This document shows positions 49,307 to 59,500 of a stretch of DNA of 64,000 nucleotides, piece after piece. This stretch comes from Capsicum annuum (lineage: Eukaryota > Streptophyta > Magnoliopsida > Solanales > Solanaceae), in NCBI RefSeq assembly GCF_002878395.1, contig NW_025842141.1:296442-360441 (forward strand), read 5' to 3'. The translations under genes and the position numbers were made by a program. The notes under the pieces were generated by a model, which was given only the letters and a program-made list of their open reading frames with translations, was not told the origin of the DNA and did not search any database. How positions within the stretch are numbered: the stretch's first letter is position 1; every line of letters starts with the position of its first letter.

Positions 49307-49814
49307 TGATACAAGTGTGACTATGAAGATCAACGTGTGTACAAGTGTAGCAAAGTATCATCCTATGAAGTTCAATGTTGAGACGTGAGAAGGATCAAAG
49401 ACATACCAAAGTCGCCCTATTTGTTCATTTATTACACTAGAGGGGCGCCCCCTTTTCATTAAAGGTCTTTTGGTCATTTCATCTTTTATATAATAAGGAG
49501 ATTATATATAGTTTATTATTATTCGGTATTTTCATGACTTAGTTGATTATTATTGTAGGTCTTGACATTTTCTTGTAATAGTTGGTTGGTGCTATTGTAA
49601 GCTTATTGCTCATCACATTAATGTAGTGTTATTGCTGTTTTGATGTGGTTATACACATTATTATCTCTCCATTGTTGAAGCATTCTCGGATTTTCTTTTC
49701 ATTCTTGTGTTGTTATTCTTGGCTGAGACTTGGTTCCTTGGACTCTCAGTTTGTGGTGTATTTTGTGATGTTTTGGGGGGTTGTTTTGTGTCTTCTTGGG
49801 GTTGTAAGGTATCA
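49307..49814 (+). repeat. R2 3' LTR (508 bp, internally deleted)
   Basis: It starts TGATACAAGTGTGACTATGA and ends TTGTAAGGTATCA. Relative to the 5' LTR a net 272 bp is missing: CTTGACATTTT joins directly to CTTGTAATAGTTGG near 49570. The GAGGGGCGCCCCC core and TATATATA are kept. Confidence 0.92.
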
Positions 49815-52347
49815 TCCAGGCATGCTGTGGGCCAAAAATTGACCGAGGTTTGCCAGGGAGGTTATGGATTGTCCCAGTGTGGTTCGTTTAATTTTTTGTG
49901 GACATTTGGGTGGAGTAACGGGCGAAACAAAGCAAAAGGGGCATTTTTAGGCCAAATTGGTGTGCTATAACGCACGGTTTTGGGGGTAGGCCCAGGTTTC
50001 GGGCATGTTGTGGGCCAAAAATCGACCGAGGCATGCCAGGGAGGTTGAGGATCATTCCAGTGTAGTCCATTTAATTTTTAGTGGCCATTTGGGTAGACAA
50101 ACGGGCAAAACAGCATGAGTGGAGCATTTTCAGGCCAAATTGGTGTGTTATAGCCCATGGTTTTGGGGGTGGGCTCGAGGTCCGGGAGTTCTGTGGGCTG
50201 AAAATAAATCAGGGTATGTTAGGGAGGTTGTGAATCATCCCAGTATGGTCCATTTAATTTTTGGTGGCCATTTAGGTGGACAAATGGGCGAAACGGCGTG
50301 AACAAGGCATTTTGGGGATAAATTGATCTGCTATAGGCCACGATTTTGGGGGTGGGCTCGGGGTTTGGGCGTACTGTAGGCCAAAAATTGATTGGGGAGT
50401 GATTGGGAGGTTGGAGATCATACTAGTATGGTCCGTTTAAAATTTTATGGCCATTTGGGTGGACAAACAAGCGAAACAGTGCGAACGGAGCATTTTTGGG
50501 CCAAATCGCTATGCTATAGCCCACGATTTTAGGGTGGGCATGGGGTTCGGGTATGCTGTGGGTCGTAAATAAATTGTGGCATTCCAGGAAGGTTGGGGAT
50601 CATCCCAGTATGGTCCATTTAATTTTTTTGGCCATTTGGGTGGACAAACAGGAGAAACAACGTGAATCAGTGTGCTATAGCCCACGATTTCTGTGGTGGG
50701 CCTAGGGTCCGAGTATGCTGTGGGCTGAAAATTGACTGGGGCATTACAGGGAGGTTGGAGATTATCCCAATATGGTCTGTTTAATTTTTCTGGCCATTTG
50801 GGTGGACAAATGGGCAAAACAACTCGAACAAGGCATTTTCGGGCCAAATTGGAATGATATAGCCAACGGTTTCGGGGGAAAGCCCGGGGTCTGAGGTGTT
50901 GTGGGATGAAAATTAACTTGGTCATGCCAGGGAGGTTGGAGATCATCCTAGTGTGGTTCGTTTAATTTTTCGTGGCCATTTGTGTGAAAAAATGGGCGAA
51001 AGGACATGAACGGGGCATTTTTAAGCCAAATCGATGTGCTCTAAGTCACGGTTTTAGGGTGGGCACAGGGTCCGGGTGTGCTGTGGGTTGTATATCAATC
51101 GGGGTGTGCCAGGGAGTTGGGAATCATCCCAGTGTTGTCCATTTAATTTTTTCGTGGTTATTTGGATGGACACACAAGCAAAACGATGCAAAATGGGCAT
51201 TTTTGGGGCAAATTGGTATGCTATAGCCCACGATTTTGGGGGTGAGCCAGGGTCCGGGTATGTTATGTGCAGTAAATCATTCGGGGCGTGCTAGGGCAGT
51301 TCGATATCATCCCAGTGTGGTTTGTTTAATTTTTCATGGCCATTTGGGTGAACAAGCAGGAGAAACGACGTGAACGAGGCATTTTCAGGCCAAATCGGTG
51401 TGCTATAGCCCAAGGTTTTGGGGGTGGGCCTAGATTCTAAGCATGTTGTAGACCAAAAATCGACTGAGGCATGCCAGGGAGATTGGGAGTCATTCCAATA
51501 TGGTCCGTTTAATTTTTCATGGCCATTTGCATGGACAAACGCGCGAAATGGCATGAACAGAGCATTTTCGGTCCAAATTGGTATGATATAGCCAACGGTT
51601 TTGGGGGTAAACCTATGGTTCGATGTGCTGTGGGCTGAAAATTGATCGGGGAATATCATGGAGGTTGGGATCGTTCCAGCGTGGTCCATTTAATTTTTGG
51701 TGGCCATTTGGGTGGACAAAGGGGTGAAATGGCATGAACGGGGTATTTTTGGGCCAAATCGGTGTGTGATAGCCCACAGTTTTAAGGTGGACACAGGTTT
51801 CGGGTGTGCTGTAGGTCGTACATCAATCGGGGCATGCCAGGGAGGTTGGAGATCGTCCCAGTATGGTCTGTTTAATTTTTCATGGTAATTTGGATGGACA
51901 AATGTGCAAATGCGAACAGGGCATTTTTGGGCCAAATCGGTATGCTATAGACCACGATTTCAATGGTAGGCCCAGGGTTTGGGTGTGTTGTGGGAAGAAA
52001 ATCATCTGGGGTATTCCAAGGAAGTTGGGGAATGTTCCAGTGTAGTCTGTTTAATTTATCATGGCCATTTGGGTGGACAAACGGGTAAAACGGCACAAAT
52101 GGGGCATTTTTGGGCTAAATCGGTGTGCCATAACCCATGATTTTGGGGGTGGGCCCGAGGTTCGAGCATGCTGTGGGACAAAAATCGACCAAGCTGTGGC
52201 AGGAAGGTTGGGGATTATCCAAGTGTGGTCCGTTGAATTTTTTGTGGCCATTTGGGTGGACAAATGGGCAAAACAGCGCGAACGGGGCATTTTTGGGCCA
52301 AATCGGTGTGCTATAGCCCACGATTTTGGGGGTGGGCTCTGGGTCTG
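49815..52347. repeat. Satellite array, type B monomers
   Basis: About 14 type B monomers run from TCCAGGCATGCTGTGGGCC to the insertion point of R3 after GGGCTCTGGGTCTG. One monomer near 50665 is shortened. No gene is present; the open frames are repeat-derived. Confidence 0.95.
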
Positions 52348-53101
52348 TGATACGGGTACGATCATGAGGATGCATGTTTGTGAGATGTATTGAACCCGAT
52401 ACTTGGAGTGTGAAAGTGAAGAGCAAATGAGGACTTCAAAAGGGTCCAAAACCGTCCATATAATGCTCTCCAAGGGCACCCACTTGAAGACTTGAGACTA
52501 AGGGGTCATTTTGGACATTTCACACCTTGTTTGTAAACTACTATATAAGGAACCTTTTAGGTCATTTGTTAGGTAGACTTTTCTTAATATGGATGTTGTA
52601 TAACACTTAGAAACATTTCCTCTCTAAGGAGAGAAGACCACAAATCTAAAACTTGTAACTAGGGAAATCAACTTGAGTGTGGAATCACTCGTTTCGGATT
52701 CAAGCTTGGAAACGTTGGATGCTTGGGAGATCAAGGTCACTCTTGTACCAACGTAAGAGATAGGTTTGTGTAGTGTGTAGTATTAAAGGTACAAGAGTGT
52801 AACAAGTCTTGGGTTGTTAATATTATTCCCTCATTTGGTCTATCTACCTATCTTTATCTTATTGCACTTTGTAGATTCATAGTTGACTATTTTTGTGACT
52901 TGTTGAATCCGAATTTTGTAACCATTGTGTTCATCTTGTTCATCTTGTATTGTTGCTGTTTTGGTGTTGAACACACCTCTTTATCTTGTTATTGTGTTGT
53001 TGATAGCGAATCCGAGAGTGGTCTTCAAAAGGGTCCTCAAATCTTTAAGATTAGTGGACTGTTTTGGAGTTGTTTTGTGTTCTCTTGTTTTTCCCACATC
53101 A
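52348..53101 (+). repeat. R3 5' LTR (754 bp)
   Basis: The LTR runs from TGATACGGGTACGATCATGA to TTTTTCCCACATCA and is full length relative to the 3' copy. It shares with R1 the GTGTAACA.. and GTGGAATC segments, the TGTTGCTGTTTTGGTGTTGA block and the GGGTCCTCAAATC block near the end. Confidence 0.93.
52542..52550 (+). promoter_or_regulatory. Candidate TATA box in R3 5' LTR
   Basis: TATATAAGG lies about 195 bp into the LTR. In the 3' LTR the same place reads TAAATAAGG (near 55956), a weaker match. Confidence 0.6.
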
Positions 53102-53103
53102 TT

Positions 53104-53115
53104 TGGTATCAGAGC
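53104..53115 (+). other. R3 primer binding site (initiator tRNA-Met)
   Basis: TGGTATCAGAGC begins two bases after the 5' LTR and is the standard plant initiator tRNA-Met complement. It is the best preserved of the three elements. Confidence 0.93.
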
Positions 53116-54425
53116 ATGACTTGATCTTGTTAGTTGAAAAATAAAAAAAAATTGTTAAAAAAAAGTTGAAATCTGAAAATTTCAGAAAAATAGCAATCTG
53201 TCCATTTTGTGTTCTTGGCCGAAATTTGTGTTCTTGTTGTGTATTGGCCAATATTTTTAATTGTCTTTGTTTTCTCTAAGTGTTATTTTTGTTCCTCACC
53301 AACACGTTGAGTCTATATCTTAGATTTGAGCTTGAAATATTGATGTTGTTAATGTGAACAAAGTGTGGCCAATTGTTGTTGGTATTGTTGTTGCGGGTTT
53401 GAGACTTGGACGTGTGGTGTGTCGCTGGTTCAAGGTTTGAACGTTTATTGTGGAGATTGTGTCATGGATTTTAAGCTTGGGAAAGTGTTTTTGATGTTTG
53501 GGGTCCAACTTGAACCTTAGAACCTCAAGACTCAAAGTTTGTGTTCTTGGTGTTCTTCACCATCTCTATATGTTGTTGAAGAAAAAGTGGTTGTTGATCT
53601 TATAAGTTGAAGAAAGAGAGTGTGAATTGATGTTAGTCTTGCAAGGCATAAATCCAAGATTTAAGGTGTAAGACTTGTGGCTCAAAGACTTTCCCTACAA
53701 CCACAAAAGCCTTTATCAACCATTTCCCAACACTCTCTAGACTAGACTTCTACTTTTCAGCTTTTTCTTATTTCAAGAACCTTGTGTTTTGGAACAAACT
53801 AATTTTTCTTGTTTCAAGAACCTTGTCTTGTGGGACTAGTATACGACAAAAGTCATCCTTTTAAGAGTGGACTTGTGGAGATTCAAGACTTGTGTTTTCC
53901 CTCCAAAACCAATTGTCATCCTTCCCAAATTACAATAGGACCAAGACTTGAAATTGAAAAAATAAAATTGAGAAACCGCAACCAATACGTGACTGCCACA
54001 TCATTATTTTTTACTGTTTATGTAACAATTTTGGCTCAAATTTTAGATTTATTAGTTTCATTTTATTGTCTCTTAGTTCGTTTGTTGGTTTGAACACTAA
54101 TTGACAACCTAGTTATCTCCTACTAGCTTGTAAGTTAGTTTTGTGTCCGTTTATTCGTGTTTACGTTTGTTGTGTACTTTTATCTTTTTGAATTCGTTGT
54201 TAGTTCTTGACTCAAGTCCTACAAGATTTTGTTTGAGTTTCAAACAAAAATCCATTCCGGGACAAGACTAAACTTGACACTCAATCACTCACGAAGTATA
54301 AGCCAGCTTTCAACAATTGTGAAATCAAGTGTGAGGTAAAACCGAGAGTGAGAGTGCGGTGAGGCATTTTTTATCTAACAAGTTTGTTTGTTTTCTTTGT
54401 TTGTTGTGTCTTTTTGTTAGGTACA
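53116..54425 (+). other. R3 untranslated leader
   Basis: No gene is present. Blocks homologous to the R1 leader occur in the same order: the A-runs and AATCTGTCCATTTTGTG (about 53193), CCAAGACTTGAA (53941), CCAATACGTGACTGCCACAT (about 53982) and TTTTAGATT..TTAGTTTCATTTT (about 54040). Immediately before the ORF, TCTAACA, a T-rich tract and TTTTTGTTAG ending at 54420 look like a branch site and splice acceptor, matching the arrangement in R1. Confidence 0.6.
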
Positions 54426-55643
54426 ATGGCTGCCCATAATTTCAATGCCACATGTGATCGTATCAATGACAATATTGAAGATATGAAACGGCACATTGAA
54501 ATTATACACCAATTTCTACCCAAAATCTACCCACAAAATCCAATTGTCCAAGCACCTTGCGTTGAGAGCTTCCCGAAGGAAGTTGCTGCCCAACTTGTGA
54601 GTAAAACTTTCCCACCACTTGAGGATATGTGTGATGTGATTAATGAATCTCGAGTGAGTGAGGGATTTAAAGATGTTGGCCAAGGAAAAAGGAGTGAACC
54701 TATGAGCCTATGTTGTTGTAAAGATGCTAATGTTTGTTTGGCTCATAGGGTTAATCAATTGCTTGACATATCTTTGAAACTTGATAATGATTCCTTAGAA
54801 AGTGAAAGTTCCAAATCTATCCGCGGGTTAGATCATTCACTTTTTAGGCACAATGTCTTGTTTGAAGATAGTTTATTTACTCCTAATGAACCTAGTGGTG
54901 CAAGTGATGTTGACGGTATGGCTTGTATTGGAAGCTATAGCCTATATGCTAACCCTCTATGGTGTGACAACATTTCTCCTCAAGATGGAAATCTCTTCTT
55001 GGAAGATGAGAGTACTCTTAAGGGTAGAGAATGTGAAGTCTTGAAAAGGAATAGTCAATCGGGTGAAGATGGCCATGATTTGCTTGATTACTTGGGAAAC
55101 CCAAAATGTGATTGTTCTTGTAAAAATGTTTTTGTGAATGATTCCTTTCCGGCCCATGGTGATTTATATCTATGTGGGGATTATTCTCTTGAAATAAAAG
55201 GTGGTGCATGCTTAGAAATTCCATATACTTCTTATTTATCTGTTCCCTATGTTGAGCATACTAGTGGTGATGGACTTGAAGCTAGTGAGTATATGCATAA
55301 GGACATCATAGATGAAGTTAGCTTGTGTGACATCTTTCTCTACCCTCTTTGTGCTCATGATATTTCCACTAATGATCTAGAGGGTATGCCTAATTTTGAG
55401 GACAACACCTTGGGGGAAAGTGAGAGTGGCCAAAACCCATGTCCATGGCTACTTCTCCCATTCGATCCCGGTACCATCTTAGGGTATGGTAGGTGTTGTC
55501 TCGGTCCATGCTCATTATTTATTGATGTTTGTCGTAGCCACTTCCTTTGTGACATTTGTACTAAGCTTTTCACGATCAACCCAAAGGATTCTTGGTTGTA
55601 CTTCAAGTGTGTATCACCTTGGCATGATGATGTTATTTGTTAG
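54426..55643 (+). CDS. R3 acidic ORF of unknown function, homolog of the R1 ORF
   Basis: This is a 405-residue frame from the ATG at 54426 (MAAHNF), which I prefer to the upstream in-frame ATG at 54384 because the latter lies within the candidate splice-acceptor tract. The first 60 residues contain a likely amphipathic helix (DRINDNIEDMKRHIEIIHQF). After that come PPLEDMCDVINE, LFRHNVLFEDSL, LYANPLWCDN, GNLFLEDESTLKG and a Cys-rich CDCSCKN segment missing from R1. The end (KDSWLYFKCVSPWH) also matches R1, where the frame continues further. The TAG at 55641-55643 probably truncates it, since sequence encoding DSRSNPFQEGEDD lies beyond. I do not recognise the family; it is not gag, pol or a known envelope protein. 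Confidence 0.6.
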   Translation: MAAHNFNATCDRINDNIEDMKRHIEIIHQFLPKIYPQNPIVQAPCVESFPKEVAAQLVSKTFPPLEDMCDVINESRVSEGFKDVGQGKRSEPMSLCCCKDANVCLAHRVNQLLDISLKLDNDSLESESSKSIRGLDHSLFRHNVLFEDSLFTPNEPSGASDVDGMACIGSYSLYANPLWCDNISPQDGNLFLEDESTLKGRECEVLKRNSQSGEDGHDLLDYLGNPKCDCSCKNVFVNDSFPAHGDLYLCGDYSLEIKGGACLEIPYTSYLSVPYVEHTSGDGLEASEYMHKDIIDEVSLCDIFLYPLCAHDISTNDLEGMPNFEDNTLGESESGQNPCPWLLLPFDPGTILGYGRCCLGPCSLFIDVCRSHFLCDICTKLFTINPKDSWLYFKCVSPWHDDVIC

Positions 55644-55749
55644 ATTGATTTTTGTTGCACTAACCCTAACCCTCATGCCATGAGGATGTGTTCTTGTTTG
55701 TCTTCTCTTTTGATTTTGCAAGGTATAGATTCAAGGTCGAATCCTTTTC
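55644..55749 (+). other. R3 former C-terminal coding tail
   Basis: The sequence is homologous to the coding end of the R1 ORF (CACTAACCCTAACCCTCATG, then the segment encoding LQGIDSRSNPFQ), now separated from the ORF by a stop and a small sequence change. It leads straight into the purine tract. Confidence 0.65.
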
Positions 55750-55762
55750 AAGAAGGGGAGGA
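55750..55762 (+). other. R3 polypurine tract
   Basis: AAGAAGGGGAGGA abuts the TGATACGAG start of the 3' LTR, one base different from the R1 tract. Confidence 0.88.
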
Positions 55763-56517
55763 TGATACGAGTATGACCACGAGGATACATATTTGTGAGA
55801 TGTATTGAACCCAAGACTTGGAGTGTGAAAGTGAAGTGCAAATGAGGACTTAAAAGAGTCCAAAACCGTCCATATAATGCTCTCCGAAGACACCCACTTG
55901 AAGACTTGAGACTAAGGGGTCATTTTGGACATTTCACACCTTGTTTGTAAACAACTAAATAAGGAACCTTTTAGGTCATTTGTTAGGCATACTTTGCTAA
56001 ATATGGATGTTGTATAACACTTAGAAACATTTCCTCTCTAAGAAGAGAAGAACACAAATCTGAAACTTGTAACTAGGGAAATCAACTTGAGTGTGGAATC
56101 ACTCGTGTTGGATTCAAGCTTGGAAACGTTGGATGCTTGGGAGATCGAGGTCACTCTTGTACCAACGTAAGAGATAGGTTTATGTTGTGTATAGTATTAA
56201 AGGTACAAGAGTGTAACAAGTCTTGGGTTGTTAATATTATTCCCTCATTTGGTCTATCTACCTATCTTTATCTTATTGCACTTTGTAGATTCATAGTAGA
56301 CAGTTTTTGTGACTTGTTGAATCCAAATTTTATAATCATTGTGTTCATCTTGCTCATCTTATATTGTGTCCATTTTGGTTTTGAAAATACACCTCTTTAT
56401 CTTATTATTGTATTGTTTATCGCGAATCCGTGAGTGGTCTTCAAAAGGATCCTCAAATCCTTAAGATTAGTGGACTATTTTGGAGTAGTTTTGTGTTCTC
56501 TTGTTTTTCCCGTATTA
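55763..56517 (+). repeat. R3 3' LTR (755 bp)
   Basis: It runs from TGATACGAGTATGACCACGA to TTTTTCCCGTATTA, collinear with the 5' LTR over its whole length. Differences are mostly transitions. Confidence 0.93.
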
Positions 56518-59500
56518 GTTCGGGGGTGTTGTGGGTTAAAAATCAATTGGGGCATGCCAGGGATGTCGGGGATCATCCCAGTGTTGTCCGTTTAATTTTT
56601 AGTGGCCATTTCGGTGTACAAATGGGCAAAATGGCACGAACTGGGTATTTTCGAGCTAAATCGATGTGTATAGCCTATGGTTTTGGGGGCGGGCCCGGGG
56701 TTAGGGTGTGCTGTGGGACAAAAATCGACCGGGGCATGCCAAGTAGATTGCAGATCATCCCAGTATAGTCCGTTTAATTTTTCATGCCTATTTGGGTGGA
56801 CAAACGGGCGAAACGGCGTGTTCAGAGCATTTTCAAGCCAATTGGTGTGCTATAGCCTACGGTTTTGGGGGTAGTCTCAGGGTCCAAGTATGATGTGGGC
56901 CAAAAAATGACCAGGGCATGCCAGGAAGGTTGGGGATCGGCCCAGTGTGGTCCATTTAATTTTTCATGGCCATTTGGGTGGACAAACAGGCAAAACTGTG
57001 CGAACAAGGCATTTTCAGGCCAAATCAATGTGCTATGGCCCACGGTTTTAGGGGTGGGCTCGGGCTCCAGGCATACTGTATACCAAAAATTAGTCAGGGT
57101 ATGTCAGGGAGATTGGGGTTCATCCCAGTGTGGTCTGTTAAATTTTTTGTGGCCATTTGGGTGGGAAAACTGGCAAAAGGGCGCGAACAGGGCATTTTTT
57201 AACCAAATTGGTGTGCTATAGCCTACGATTTCGAGGATGGTCCAAGGGTCCAAGCATGCTGTGGGCCAAAATTTGATCAGGGCGTGCTAGTATGGTTGGG
57301 GATCATCCCAGTATGGTCCATTTAATTTTTTGTGATCATTTGGGTGGATAAACGGGTGAAACAACGCGAACGAGGCATTTTCATGCCAAATCGCTGTGCT
57401 ATAGCCCATGGTTTAGGGGTTGGGCTTGAGGTCCGGGCGTGCTGTGGGCCAAAAATTGATCAAGGCGTGCCAGGGGGTTAAGGATCATCCCAGTGTGGTC
57501 TGTTTAATTTTTTCTAGCTATTTGGGTGGACTAATAGTCGAAATGGTACGAACAGAGAATTTTTTAGCCAAATAGATGTGCTATAGTCCACGGTTTTGAG
57601 GGTGGTCCCGGGCTCCAGGCATGCTGTGGGCCTAAAATTGATCGGGGCATTCCAGGGAGGTTGGGGATCATCCTAGTGTTGTCCGTTTAATTTTCATGGC
57701 TGTTTTAGTGGACAAACGGGCAAAACGGTGCATATGGGGAATTATTAGGCTAAATCAGTGTGCTATAGCCTACGGTTTTAGGGGTGGGCTCGGGGTTCGG
57801 TCGTGCTATGGGCCAAAAATCAACCGGGGCATGCCAGGGAGGTTGGTGATCATCCTAGTGTGGTCCGTTTAAATTTTTGTGGCTATTTAGGTGAAAAATA
57901 GGCAAAATGGCATGAACGAAGTATTTTCGAGATAAATTGGAGTGCTATAACCCATAGTTTAGGGGGTAGGCACAGGGTCCGAGCGTCTTGTCAACCAAAA
58001 ATTGATCGAGGCATGCTAAGGAGGTTGGGGATCATCTCAGTGTGGTCCGTTTAATTTTTCATGGATATTTGGATGGACAAACAAGTGAAACGGCTCGAAC
58101 GGGGTATTTTCGGACCGAATCAGTGTGCTATAGCCTACGGTTTTGGGGGTGGGCACGGGGTCCGAGCATGATATAGGCCAAAAAATGACCAGGGCTTTCC
58201 AGGGAGGTTAGGTAAATTGCCGGTGTGGTTCGTTAAATTTTTCGTGGCCATTTAGGTGGATAAACAGGAGAAACGGCACGAACAGGGCATTTTTAGGCTA
58301 AATTGATGTGCTATAGCCCACGGTTTTGGGGGTGGGCATGGGGTCCGGGCGTGTTATGGGCCGAAAATCAACCGAGGCATGACAGGGAGATTGAGGATCG
58401 TCCATTGTTATCCGTTTAAATTTTCGTAGCCATTTGGGTGGATAAACGAAAAAAACTACATGAACTAGGCATTTTCATGCCAAATCGGTGTGCTATAGCC
58501 CACGGTTTCAGGGATGGGCACGGGGTCTGTGCATTTTTTGTGCCAAAAATTAACCAGCACATGCTAGGGAGGTTGTGGTTCATCCTAGTTTTGATCGTTT
58601 AATTTTTTGTGGCCATTTGGGTGGACAAACGAGTGAAACAGCATGAACGGGGAGTTTTTGGGTCAAATCGGTGTGCTACGGCCAACAGTTTCGAGGGTGG
58701 GCTTGGGGGGCGTGCTGTCGACCAAATATTAATCGGGGCATGCCATTTGAGTGGACAAATGAGAGAAACAGCACGAACAGAGAATTTTCGAGCCAAATCA
58801 GTATGCTATAGCCCACGATTTCAAGTGTGGTCCAGGGCTTCGGGGGTTCTCTGGGCTAAAAATTGATTGAGGCATGCCAGGGAGATTGAGGATTATCCCA
58901 GTGTAGTCCGCTTAATGTTTTGTGGCCGTTTGGGTGGACAAACAGATGAAATGGTGTGCACGGGGCATTTTTGGGCCAAATCGGTGTGCTATAGCCCACG
59001 ATTTTGGGAGTTGGCCCGTCGTCAGGGTGTGTTCTGGGCTAAAAATTGACCGAGGCACGCCAGTGAGGTTGGGGATCGTCCAAGTCTTGTCTGTTTAATT
59101 TTTCGTGGCCATTTGGGTGGAGAAACAAGCAAAACGGCATGATCGGGGCATTTTTTTGACTAAATCGGTGAGTTATAGCCCACGGTTTTGGGGATGGGCC
59201 AGGATCCGGGTGTGCGGTTAGCCAAAAATCGAATGGGGCATGCCATGGAGGATGAGGATCGTCACAGTGTGGTCTGTTTAATTTTTCATGGCCATTTGTG
59301 TGGACAAACGAGTGAAATGGCGCGAACGAGGCATTTTTGGGATTAATCGATGTGCTATTGGCCACGATTTTTGGGGTGGTCCCAGGCTTCTAGCTTTCTG
59401 TGGGCTAAAAATTTATCGAGGCATACTAGGGAGGTTTGAGATCATCCTAATGTGGTCCGTTTAATTTTTTGTGGCCATTTGAGTGGACAAACGGGAGAAA

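Larger units (their letters stand above)
45806..49814 (+). mobile_element. R2: decayed Ty3/Gypsy-type LTR retrotransposon, gag only
   Basis: A 4009-bp element with termini TGATAC...GTATCA, LTRs of 780 and 508 bp, a primer site, a gag pseudogene and a weak purine tract. All pol domains are missing. Flanks are TCTAGG on the left and TCCAGG on the right, compatible with a decayed target duplication, although satellite similarity makes that weak evidence. The direction is + from the primer site and the gag frame. The LTR tail resembles those of R1 and R3, but the LTR body and the internal coding region differ. Confidence 0.9.
52348..56517 (+). mobile_element. R3: non-autonomous LTR retrotransposon, R1 family
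   Basis: A 4170-bp element with LTRs of 754 and 755 bp, a canonical tRNA-Met primer site, a 1.3-kb leader homologous to that of R1, one 406-codon frame homologous to the R1 ORF, and a purine tract. It lacks both gag and pol domains. Flanks are GTCTG and GTTCG, a possible 5-bp duplication with two transitions. The LTRs differ at about 54 of 755 positions by my manual tally (about 7%), so it looks older than R1. The right terminus reads CCCGTATTA, not CCCGTATCA. Confidence 0.92.
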
